This document shows positions 1-5,900 of a DNA stretch of 6,001 bases, one piece after another (the stretch's first letter is position 1; each line of letters starts with the position of its first letter). The DNA is from Pseudomonadota bacterium (GTDB lineage: Bacteria; Desulfobacterota; Desulfovibrionia; Desulfovibrionales; Desulfovibrionaceae). The notes under the pieces are model-generated. The model did no database searches. It had not been told where the DNA came from and saw only the letters and a program-made list of their open reading frames with translations. A program made the position numbers and the translations under genes. The DNA lies in contig JAHJKV010000181.1 of assembly GCA_018822065.1 (NCBI GenBank), forward strand, positions 1 to 6,001. The letters are read 5' to 3'.

Positions 1-722
1 CGCATCTGCAACCCTCCCGGCGCGATGAGTATCCGCCCCGGAATGACCCGGTCGCCATCAGAGGCCTCAAGCACCTCCATCTGGCACAGTTGATTCATGC
101 GCTCCGCGAACATCTTGGTGAATCCCGCTGGCATGTGCTGGACAATGACCACCCCAGGGGTCCTGACGGGAAACTTCGCGATGACTTCGCGGATGGCCTC
201 GGTGCCGCCCGTGGAGGCCCCGATGGCGATGATTCCCTCCGCCCCCCCGCACAACCCGGAAGCGCAGGTATGGGGGCGCATCTGCGACCGCATATGCTTC
301 CAGTGCGAAACATTGGCCGTGGAGGCAATCTTGATCTTGGTCCGAAGTTCGGTGAGCATCGCATTCAGGCCGGAGGCAATATCCGTAGTGGGCTTGGCCA
401 CAAAATCCACAGCCCCGGCTGCCAGGCATTCCAAGGTGATCTGCCTGCCCCGTTCGGTTCGCGAACTGACCATGATCACCGGCAGTGGATATTGGGGCAT
501 GAGCTTGCGCAGAAATTCCAAACCCGTCATCCTGGGCATTTCCACATCAAGGGTGATGACGTCGGGCCGCAGCCGCACGATCTTGTCCCGGGCCTCATAA
601 GGATCAGGCGCCGTGCCCACCACCTCTATGGAAGGGTCCAGGGACAGCCCCTTTTCGAGAACAGTGCGGACTAGGGCGGAATCATCCACCACGAGCACAC
701 GTATGGGACCTATTCTCGCCAC
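1..722 (-). CDS. cheB: CheB, chemotaxis response regulator protein-glutamate methylesterase (3' part cut by window edge)
   Basis: CheB removes methyl groups from receptor glutamates and can deamidate receptor glutamines; it acts in the cytoplasm at receptor arrays after phosphorylation by CheA. The first 240 codons are present out of about 350 usual for the family. A receiver domain spans residues 7-125, with acidic pair Asp13-Asp14, phospho-acceptor Asp59 (in LDVEMPRMTG), the SSR segment at 86-88 and Lys110 (FVAKP). After a linker (about 126-162) the methylesterase domain begins: Ser170 in IAIGASTGG and His196 in QHMPAGFT are two of the catalytic triad; the third residue, an Asp, lies beyond base 1. 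The start is a GTG at 720-722, directly after the cheR TAG, with AGGAGA at 729-734 and a 6-nt spacer. No in-frame ATG lies before the receiver domain, which supports the GTG. Tight junction with cheR implies translational coupling. Confidence 0.96.
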   Translation of the reverse strand, partial: MARIGPIRVLVVDDSALVRTVLEKGLSLDPSIEVVGTAPDPYEARDKIVRLRPDVITLDVEMPRMTGLEFLRKLMPQYPLPVIMVSSRTERGRQITLECLAAGAVDFVAKPTTDIASGLNAMLTELRTKIKIASTANVSHWKHMRSQMRPHTCASGLCGGAEGIIAIGASTGGTEAIREVIAKFPVRTPGVVIVQHMPAGFTKMFAERMNQLCQMEVLEASDGDRVIPGRILIAPGGLQM

Positions 723-1550
723 CTACTTTCTCCTACGATATACAGCTGGCATCACATACTCAAATGGCGTGTTTTCCCTGCCGAGGGTCTCGGAGTGACC
801 TATGAAAAAGTATCCCCCCGGATGCAGAAAATGATGGAACTTCGCGGTCAGTTCATTTCGGGTCTTCTGATCGAAATAGATCATCACGTTGCGACAGAAA
901 ATAATGTGGAACCTACCCTTGAAGGGCCAGCGCTCGGTCATCAGGTTGAAACGCCGGTACAAGATATCCTTCTTGAGTTCCGGTGACACCGCCCACTGGT
1001 CGGGGCCGATGTTTTTTAGAAACCGTGCCTTCAGCTTGGCTGGCACAAGGGAGACCCGGTCGTCGGAAAACACCCCTGCATGGGCTGTGGCCAGGGCGGA
1101 TGTGGAGATGTCTGTCGCCAGCAGCCCGGCGTCGAGCTTGCCATACTCCGGCCCGAAGTGGTCTCGCAGGAGCATGGCCAGGGTATAGGGTTCCTCTCCT
1201 GTTGCCGCAGCAGCACACCAGAGACGAAGATCCCGGGGCCGCTGCTTCGCCATGAGTTCTTCCACGTCTTTCAGGGCCGTGGTGCTCAAAAAGTCGAAAT
1301 GGGCTTTCTCACGAAAGAAGAAGGTATGATTGGTGGAAATACGGTTGATCATCTCCTCGACGGCTGCAGCTCCTCCCTGGTTTTTCACCCAGTCGAGATA
1401 ATCGGTGAAATTGTCAAAATCATTTTTGAGCACCAGCTTCTGCAGACGCCCGATGACCAGCGCCTTTTTCTGCTCCGTCAGGTTGATGCCCGCATAGCTG
1501 TAAACAAACTCACGGATCGCGGTGAATTCCTTGTCGGTTAGTGGCATCAT
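723..1550 (-). CDS. cheR: CheR, chemotaxis protein-glutamate O-methyltransferase
   Basis: CheR transfers methyl groups from S-adenosylmethionine to glutamates of chemoreceptors, opposing CheB in adaptation. The 275-residue product matches the family length (E. coli about 286). The helical CheR N-domain covers about 4-58, followed by the SAM-dependent methyltransferase domain. Visible hallmarks are TNHTFFFRE (73-81), the SAM-binding loop LWCAAAATGEEPYTLAM (110-126), ATDIS (145-149) with the ribose-contacting Asp147, and IIFCRNVMIYF (216-226). The beta-subdomain region (177-203) appears about two residues shorter than in enteric CheR, hinting at a pentapeptide-independent enzyme. I chose ATG at 1548-1550, which has AGAGGA at 1558-1563 and a 7-nt spacer; a second ATG follows at once (1545-1547). 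An upstream in-frame TTG at 1586 would run into cheD and adds 12 residues with no family match. Confidence 0.96.
   Translation of the reverse strand: MMPLTDKEFTAIREFVYSYAGINLTEQKKALVIGRLQKLVLKNDFDNFTDYLDWVKNQGGAAAVEEMINRISTNHTFFFREKAHFDFLSTTALKDVEELMAKQRPRDLRLWCAAAATGEEPYTLAMLLRDHFGPEYGKLDAGLLATDISTSALATAHAGVFSDDRVSLVPAKLKARFLKNIGPDQWAVSPELKKDILYRRFNLMTERWPFKGRFHIIFCRNVMIYFDQKTRNELTAKFHHFLHPGGYFFIGHSETLGRENTPFEYVMPAVYRRRK
729..734 (-). promoter_or_regulatory. Ribosome-binding site of cheB
   Basis: AGGAGA on the minus strand, inside the last codons of cheR, sits 6 nt before a GTG that abuts the cheR stop (TAGGTG). It decides the non-ATG start of cheB and suggests that ribosomes finishing cheR re-initiate on cheB. 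Confidence 0.8.
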
Positions 1551-1570
1551 GATAGGGTCCTCTCTTGCAT
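1547..1570 (-). CDS. Possible 7-codon leader ORF before cheR
   Basis: In the cheD-cheR gap a tiny frame reads MQERTLS then stop. It has an excellent Shine-Dalgarno, AGGAG at 1577-1581, 6 nt before its ATG at 1568-1570. Its TGA overlaps the first cheR ATG in an ATGA arrangement (1547-1550), the classic layout for translational coupling. The peptide is too short for any family assignment and could be chance; the same region also carries the cheR ribosome-binding site. Function, if any, would be to pass ribosomes to cheR rather than to make a useful peptide. Confidence 0.25.
   Translation of the reverse strand: MQERTLS
1558..1563 (-). promoter_or_regulatory. Ribosome-binding site of cheR
   Basis: AGAGGA on the minus strand lies 7 nt before ATG 1548-1550 and 10 nt before ATG 1545-1547. 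It favours the first of the two adjacent ATG codons and argues against the upstream in-frame TTG at 1586. Confidence 0.7.
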
Positions 1571-1579
1571 TGGGCACTC

Positions 1580-2080
1580 CTAACAAGGGTACCAGTCAGA
1601 AGATCGCAGGCTCTCCACCTTCTGCAGGGCAATCTTGCCGCTGCCGGTGTTGAAGATCACCTTCCTGCCCTTGGTTCCACCCGTGTCCATGCTCACCTTG
1701 GCCAGTCCCAGCTTGCCCAAAATCTCCAAGCCCACCTTGATGTTGTTTTCCGAGAGTCCCTTGACAAACCCCTCTGCGCGTTCGTTCACGGCCCCTCCGG
1801 CCATAAATATCTCCAGGTCCTCCAGTTGCGAACCATTCTGCTGCAACATGCGGATCAACCCCACGATGGCCGGACCGGCATAGAGCGCGGTGGAAGATCC
1901 ATCTTTCCCCCGATAGGGCAGACAGAAATGGGCCATGGCCCCCTTCCTCTGGACCGTGTCAAATCCGCAGACCGCCGCGCCGGAGGAGACTATCGCACAC
2001 AACGTGGTCGGTCCCTGGGGCATCCGCACATTCCCCGGAGCCAACACAATCTCGCATTCGTGTGTACCTGCATGTGCCAT
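1580..2080 (-). CDS. cheD: CheD-family protein, probably lacking deamidase activity
   Basis: CheD proteins deamidate receptor glutamines with a Cys-His-Thr triad and, in some bacteria, bind CheC. This 166-residue protein has family landmarks: the strand around SSGAAVCGFD (32-41), GAMAHFCLP (47-55), AGGAV (94-98), and the C-terminal block DTGGTKGRKVIFNTGSGKI (132-150). However, the family motif GSC is SSG here, so the catalytic Cys position is Gly34, and the Thr six residues earlier is Cys28. His51 is kept, 17 residues after Gly34, the same Cys-to-His spacing as in Thermotoga maritima CheD (Cys27-His44), so this is substitution, not a misread frame. The RY of the usual GS...RY segment is LY (66-67) and the IGERN-like segment is LSENN (109-113). 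The ATG at 2078-2080 has GGAAGG at 2088-2093. Its place between cheW and cheR supports a role in receptor adaptation; a non-enzymatic binding role is inferred. A neighbouring cysteine (Cys38) could conceivably substitute, but that is unproven. Confidence 0.87.
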   Translation of the reverse strand: MAHAGTHECEIVLAPGNVRMPQGPTTLCAIVSSGAAVCGFDTVQRKGAMAHFCLPYRGKDGSSTALYAGPAIVGLIRMLQQNGSQLEDLEIFMAGGAVNERAEGFVKGLSENNIKVGLEILGKLGLAKVSMDTGGTKGRKVIFNTGSGKIALQKVESLRSSDWYPC

Positions 2081-2087
2081 AGCTGTG

Positions 2088-2093
2088 CCTTCC
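2088..2093 (-). promoter_or_regulatory. Ribosome-binding site of cheD
   Basis: GGAAGG on the minus strand, 7 nt before the ATG at 2078-2080. It is one of the few ribosome-binding sites in this operon outside an upstream reading frame. Confidence 0.7.
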
Positions 2094-2105
2094 CACTCGC
2101 TCCCT

Positions 2106-2143
2106 GACAGCAGCCGAATCCGGCCTGGGCCGCGCCTGCCGTC
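2106..2143 (-). repeat. Imperfect inverted repeat in the cheW-cheD gap
   Basis: On the minus strand GACGGCAG (2136-2143) can pair with CTGCTGTC (2106-2113): eight pairs, one of them a G-U wobble in RNA, enclosing a 22-nt GC-rich loop that itself holds a small GCCG/CGGC stem. No T-run follows, so it does not look like an intrinsic terminator. It occupies the largest gap in the window (83 nt, 2081-2163) just upstream of the cheD ribosome-binding site and could be an mRNA stability or processing structure. In GC-rich DNA such pairing may be chance. I see no convincing sigma70 or sigma54 promoter in this gap. Confidence 0.35.
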
Positions 2144-2163
2144 TCAGCGAGCACAGGTCCTGG

Positions 2164-2682
2164 CTAATTGCCAGCCCCGGTTATCTTGCTCAGCTCTTCG
2201 TCGTGCAGGAGTCTGTTCACGTTGAGCAGGATCTTCACTTCATTGCCGATCTTACCCATACCCTGCAGATATCGGCTCCCTTCTCCCCTGGAAACCATCG
2301 GCGGCGGAGCAACGGAATCTTCCGGAATGTCTGCCACCTCGTTCACCGTATCCACCACCAGACCGATGGCTGAGTCGTTGATCCGGACCACAATGACGCA
2401 GGTGCGGTCATCGTATTCTCGAGATTCCATCTGAAAACGCGTCCGAACATCCATGACCGGAATCACCTGACCGCGAAGATTGATGACACCCTTGACGAAG
2501 GCTGGCATATCCGGGACCTCGGTAATCTTCTGAATGCCGATGATCTCGGTGACGTGCCTGATTTCAATGCCATAGTCCTCTTTGCCCAGTTGAAAGGTCA
2601 GGTACTTGTCCTTTTGGGTATCTTCGGAATCCTCATCAAACAGATCGTCCTCAACCATTTTCTTTTCATTCTCCATCGACAT
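2164..2682 (-). CDS. cheW: CheW, chemotaxis coupling protein
   Basis: CheW is the cytoplasmic adaptor that links CheA to chemoreceptor tips in signalling arrays. The 172-residue product has one CheW domain at about 26-162, with the hallmark GVINLRGQVIPVMDVR at 65-80 (including conserved Arg70), the segment IGLVVDTVNEV at 106-116 and a C-terminal strand ILLNVNRLL at 151-159. Ahead of the domain is a very acidic tail, residues 1-25, rich in Asp and Glu, which many CheW proteins lack; its role is unknown. The ATG at 2680-2682 overlaps the end of cheA by 17 nt and has AAGGGGG at 2688-2694 with a 5-nt spacer. A second in-frame ATG two codons later is less well spaced. The overlap makes co-translation with cheA likely. 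Confidence 0.97.
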   Translation of the reverse strand: MSMENEKKMVEDDLFDEDSEDTQKDKYLTFQLGKEDYGIEIRHVTEIIGIQKITEVPDMPAFVKGVINLRGQVIPVMDVRTRFQMESREYDDRTCVIVVRINDSAIGLVVDTVNEVADIPEDSVAPPPMVSRGEGSRYLQGMGKIGNEVKILLNVNRLLHDEELSKITGAGN

Positions 2683-5143
2683 ATTGACCCCCTTGCAGAT
2701 TGGAATTCTCCGCCATTGCGATCAGCGAACTCACATCCATTATAAGGCTAACTTCTCCATTGCCGAGGATGGTGCATCCCGAGAGTCCCCGGGCGCTTCC
2801 CAGATACGTCGGCAAGGCCTTGATGACCGTCTGGTGCTGTCCGAGTATCTCGTCTGCGAAAATGCACACCTGTTTGCGCCCCGAATCCACGATGACCAGT
2901 ATGCCCTCCTGCAAATCCACTGCGTCGGGCCTGATCTTGTACAGCTCGTGCAGCCGGACCACGGGGATCATCTCGTCACGCACCCGAACCACCTCCAGGC
3001 CATCCATGGTAATCGTGACCTGCTCCGGTTCCGGTCTGAAGGACTCGCGGATGGAGAGCAGAGGCAGGGTGTAGCGGGAATCGCCCACCCGGATGAGCAT
3101 ACCTTCGATGATGGCCAGGGTAAGCGGGATGCGCAGCACCACGTTTGACCCCTGACCAAAATTGGATTGAACATCGACCCGGCCTTTGAGTTTTTCAAGG
3201 TTGCGCCGGACCACATCCATTCCCACACCGCGTCCCGAAACATCCGTGATCGTTTCGGCAGTGGAGAAGCCCGGTTCAAAGATCATCTTGAACACTTCGT
3301 CGTCAGGCAGGTTCGCACCGTCGCCTTGGATCAAGCCGTTTTCCACGGCCTTCTTCAGTATTTTTTCCCGCGAAAGCCCGCGACCATCATCGCGCACGAT
3401 GATCAGCACCTCGCCACCCTCGTGCTTGGCCTCGATGGTCACGTTGCCCTGACCGGCCTTGCCTGCTGCAATGCGCTCCTCAGGCGGCTCCACGCCATGG
3501 TCGACGGAATTGCGGATGATATGAACCAGCGGGTCGTTGATCTGTTCGATGACCGTCTTGTCGACCTCGGTGTCCTCGCCCACAAGCTCCAGCTTGATCT
3601 GCTTTCCCGCCTTATTGGCAAGGTCGTGCACCAGCCGGATCATCTTTCGGAAGGTCCGCGAGAGGGGAATCATGCGAACGGCCATGGCCACGTCCTGCAG
3701 GTCTGCGATAATCCGACGCAGGTTGTGCACCGAACGATCAAAGCCCTCCAGATGCATTCCCTCAAGTTCCGGGTGCCTGGTGGTCATGGATTCCGCGATG
3801 ACCAGTTCCCCGACCAGATTGATAAGCACATCAAGCTTTTCCAGGTCCACTCGCAGATCGCGGCGTTCCACGGTCTTCTTGGGAGTGTCGGACTTGTCCG
3901 TGTCCTCGCGTCGCGCCGGACGAGCCGTGGCCGCAGCCTTGTGTGAAGGCAAAAGCGACCCGAGTTCCTCGATCAGCTCCGAATAATCATGCGGTTCCAG
4001 CTTGCCGGACTTGGAGAGCTCGCTCACACCCTCGCGCAGCGTGTCCACTCCCTTCATGAGAATGTTTCGGTCTGCCTCCCGCCGGGGAACGACCCCGGTC
4101 TTGAAGAAATCGAGCACGGTCTCCATGGTGTGGCTGACCCTCTCCAGGCCCTTGTAACCCAACAGCCCGCAATTGCCCTTGAAGGAATGGATAAGCCGGA
4201 AGGATTCGGCAATTCCTTCCTGCACCTTGTCCGGATTCTCGAAAACCTCCATGAGACTTTGTTCCACCGTCTCCACAATTTCGTCGGATTCGGCCACAAA
4301 CTGCTCGATCATCTCCGGGGTGATGGGCAGTTGGAATTCGTCTTCCATTTCCTCAACAACGGGCGCAGCGACCTCGCGCGGCTTCGGGGCCAGCTTGGAC
4401 TTGTCGATGACCACCACCTTGTCCGAGGGCAAACCCACAGCGAGTTCGATGGTCTCCGGCCCGATAAGCGAAGAGTAGAGCACCTCGTAATGCAACGGCC
4501 CCTTGGGGACTCCGTCGGAGAGGTCGTCGGCGGCGGATTCGATGCGCGCGTCAACGATCTCGCCGGTGGACAGCAGTTCCCGGATCAACCCTATGGGGCT
4601 CTTGCCGCGCACCTTGGCCAACTCCACGAGATCGTACTTCAGAATATACAGAAAATCATGATTTTTCGGTATGTTGTTGAGAGAAAACTCCGTGATTTCA
4701 AAACCGGTCTGCAGCCCTTCACCCGTTGTCACGGGCACATCGGCAGTATCCTTGCCCCCCACGCCCTTGAGGATGGCGTCCAGGGTGCCGTGTTCTGCGG
4801 AGATATCCATGTCGTTGGAGGAGTCGGCATTGGCCAGCATCGCACCCAGCTTGTCCACACCGGCCAAAAGCGCTTCGATGATTTCGTCGGTAACGCTGAT
4901 CGTCCCGCTTCGGAGGGAGGAGAGCAGGGTCTCCATGATATGGGCGAGACTGCCGATATTTTTAAATTGGAGGAACCCGGCCCCACCCTTGATGGAATGG
5001 GCGGCCCGGAAAATCTTGTCGATGAGAGCCGGATCTGGACTTTCTTTCTGTTGACCCAGTTCCAGGAAGTCATCTTCGATGTTCTCCAGGTGCTCCTGTG
5101 CCTCAACGATAAACTCTTCAACAATGGAAGGATCGCTGGTCAT
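2666..5143 (-). CDS. cheA: CheA, chemotaxis sensor histidine kinase with two Hpt domains
   Basis: CheA autophosphorylates under receptor control and passes phosphate to response regulators such as CheB and CheY. The 825-residue protein is longer than E. coli CheA (about 650). Domains in order: Hpt1 at about 5-105 with phospho-acceptor His49 in AAHSIKGGAGFL; a region at about 145-250 whose strand-helix pattern resembles a P2 regulator-binding domain; Hpt2 at about 273-385 with His319 in LIHSFKGNCGLLGY; a charged Ala/Arg/Lys linker (400-426); dimerisation domain P3 (about 427-490); the ATPase P4 with N box HIIRNSVDHG (541-550, Asn545), G1 box DDGRG (585-589), F box FEPGFST (622-628) and G2 box GRGVGMD (637-643); and a CheW-like P5 (about 677-815). 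All catalytic boxes are intact, so activity is expected. The ATG at 5141-5143 follows the upstream stop by one base (TGAGATG), with AGGGGG at 5150-5155. The P2-like call is inference. Confidence 0.97.
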   Translation of the reverse strand: MTSDPSIVEEFIVEAQEHLENIEDDFLELGQQKESPDPALIDKIFRAAHSIKGGAGFLQFKNIGSLAHIMETLLSSLRSGTISVTDEIIEALLAGVDKLGAMLANADSSNDMDISAEHGTLDAILKGVGGKDTADVPVTTGEGLQTGFEITEFSLNNIPKNHDFLYILKYDLVELAKVRGKSPIGLIRELLSTGEIVDARIESAADDLSDGVPKGPLHYEVLYSSLIGPETIELAVGLPSDKVVVIDKSKLAPKPREVAAPVVEEMEDEFQLPITPEMIEQFVAESDEIVETVEQSLMEVFENPDKVQEGIAESFRLIHSFKGNCGLLGYKGLERVSHTMETVLDFFKTGVVPRREADRNILMKGVDTLREGVSELSKSGKLEPHDYSELIEELGSLLPSHKAAATARPARREDTDKSDTPKKTVERRDLRVDLEKLDVLINLVGELVIAESMTTRHPELEGMHLEGFDRSVHNLRRIIADLQDVAMAVRMIPLSRTFRKMIRLVHDLANKAGKQIKLELVGEDTEVDKTVIEQINDPLVHIIRNSVDHGVEPPEERIAAGKAGQGNVTIEAKHEGGEVLIIVRDDGRGLSREKILKKAVENGLIQGDGANLPDDEVFKMIFEPGFSTAETITDVSGRGVGMDVVRRNLEKLKGRVDVQSNFGQGSNVVLRIPLTLAIIEGMLIRVGDSRYTLPLLSIRESFRPEPEQVTITMDGLEVVRVRDEMIPVVRLHELYKIRPDAVDLQEGILVIVDSGRKQVCIFADEILGQHQTVIKALPTYLGSARGLSGCTILGNGEVSLIMDVSSLIAMAENSNLQGGQYVDGE
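2688..2694 (-). promoter_or_regulatory. Ribosome-binding site of cheW
   Basis: AAGGGGG on the minus strand, inside the last codons of cheA, 5 nt before the cheW ATG. It supports the first ATG (2680-2682) over the one at 2674-2676. Confidence 0.7.
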
Positions 5144-5144
5144 C

Positions 5145-5888
5145 TCACTCCCCCTGGATAAAACTATACTTGTTGTTCAACCTGGTCAGGTTGAAAACAT
5201 CTTCGATGTCCGCATTGGCGGCAACAATCTCCAAGGCGTACTCCTCGCCCTTCTTCTCGAGCATGTTGGAAAACACCACGAAGATGGACAGGGTGATGGA
5301 GTCGATATCCATGACCTTTGCCAGATTGAATCGATACTTGAGGTACCCCTCTTCCACCAGCGCCACCAGGAGCGACCGGAACTGTTCGGCCACGGAGGCG
5401 GTGATGTCTCCAGTAGGGCTGATCACCTTCCAACCGTCCTCTTCGCTCAAGTCAAAACCTGTCTCGGCCGGAACCGTCAAATAGGCCTCCACCTGGCTAC
5501 CCATCGCGTTGAAACTGAGTTCGTCACAATAGGCATTCACAAGGGGCAAGCCGCGGTTCCTGAGTTGGGTAGGGTCATCAGACATCTTCAGGATGAGATC
5601 CTTGTAGTCAAACCCCTCCCCCTCGTCGGCAACCGTCACTTTGAAGCGCAAAGGACCGATGCGCTCCACCGTGGCCTCCACCTTCTTTTTGCTGTCCTTG
5701 TGGTTGCCGTGTTCGATGGCGTTGTTCAGCAATTCCCGGAGCACCAGTATCAGGCCCCCGGTATCCTCTGCTCCCTGACTTCGAACGAAGGCCTTTGCCT
5801 CTTCGATGATCTTGTCCACAAGATACAACTCGGACCCGATCCCGAAACGGATGTCGCTTTCACCTCGGTCAACCTTCATCATGGCCAT
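5145..5888 (-). CDS. GHKL (RsbW-like) serine kinase/ATP-binding domain fused to a STAS (SpoIIAA-like) domain
   Basis: This 247-residue protein joins two partner-switching parts usually found as separate proteins: an anti-sigma-type kinase and its antagonist. The N-terminal HATPase domain (about 15-140) shows the N box ELLNNAIEHGN at 52-62 (Glu52, Asn56), the G1-like box DEGEGFD at 88-94, and RGLPLVNAYCDEL at 112-124 in the place of the family's RGLGL segment. The C-terminal STAS domain (about 152-245) opens with WKVISPTGDI; its IDSITLS segment (195-201) aligns with the SpoIIAA phosphoserine loop, giving Ser197 as candidate phospho-site, although the usual following Gly residues are Thr and Ser. 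No membrane segment is seen. The ATG at 5886-5888 has AGGAAGG at 5894-5900; internal ATGs at 5880-5882 and 5877-5879 are less well placed. It follows a PP2C phosphatase gene by 10 nt and precedes cheA by 1 nt. Predicted role: the STAS serine is phosphorylated in cis or trans and dephosphorylated by the neighbour. The downstream partner is unknown. Confidence 0.88.
   Translation of the reverse strand: MAMMKVDRGESDIRFGIGSELYLVDKIIEEAKAFVRSQGAEDTGGLILVLRELLNNAIEHGNHKDSKKKVEATVERIGPLRFKVTVADEGEGFDYKDLILKMSDDPTQLRNRGLPLVNAYCDELSFNAMGSQVEAYLTVPAETGFDLSEEDGWKVISPTGDITASVAEQFRSLLVALVEEGYLKYRFNLAKVMDIDSITLSIFVVFSNMLEKKGEEYALEIVAANADIEDVFNLTRLNNKYSFIQGE
5148..5155 (-). promoter_or_regulatory. Ribosome-binding site of cheA
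   Basis: AGGGGGAG on the minus strand, in the last codons of the upstream kinase-STAS gene. With the TGAGATG stop-start junction it indicates that cheA translation is coupled to that gene. Confidence 0.7.
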
Positions 5889-5893
5889 TCCAT

Positions 5894-5900
5894 CCTTCCT
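5894..5900 (-). promoter_or_regulatory. Ribosome-binding site of the kinase-STAS gene
   Basis: AGGAAGG on the minus strand overlaps the upstream TAG stop (5899-5901) and sits 5 nt before the ATG at 5886-5888, supporting that start over the two in-frame ATGs just downstream. Confidence 0.7.

Noticed and set aside
67..674. Several open frames on both strands overlapping the cheB region
   Set aside because: The GTG-started minus-strand frame from 722 gives an unbroken, motif-complete CheB; the others are out-of-frame shadows.
1551..1586. TTG at 1584-1586 as the start of CheR
   Set aside because: It would overlap cheD by 7 nt and add 12 residues unlike the family; ATG at 1548-1550 has a correctly spaced AGAGGA.
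1978..1980. Loss of the CheD catalytic Cys explained as a frameshift or sequencing slip
   Set aside because: The frame is continuous, family motifs lie on both sides, and the 17-residue spacing to His51 is preserved, so a clean substitution is the simpler reading.
2081..2163. Internal promoter or intrinsic terminator between cheW and cheD
   Set aside because: No recognisable -35/-10 or sigma54 -24/-12 elements and no T-run after the hairpin are visible on the minus strand.
3167..3946. A 259-codon plus-strand frame opposite the CheA catalytic core
   Set aside because: The minus strand here encodes the N, G1, F and G2 boxes of CheA; the plus-strand product is His-rich antisense sequence without motifs.
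3989..5161. A 390-codon open frame on the plus strand, antisense to cheA
   Set aside because: It runs exactly opposite a cheA with all catalytic motifs, its product resembles no family I know, and long antisense frames are common opposite GC-rich genes.
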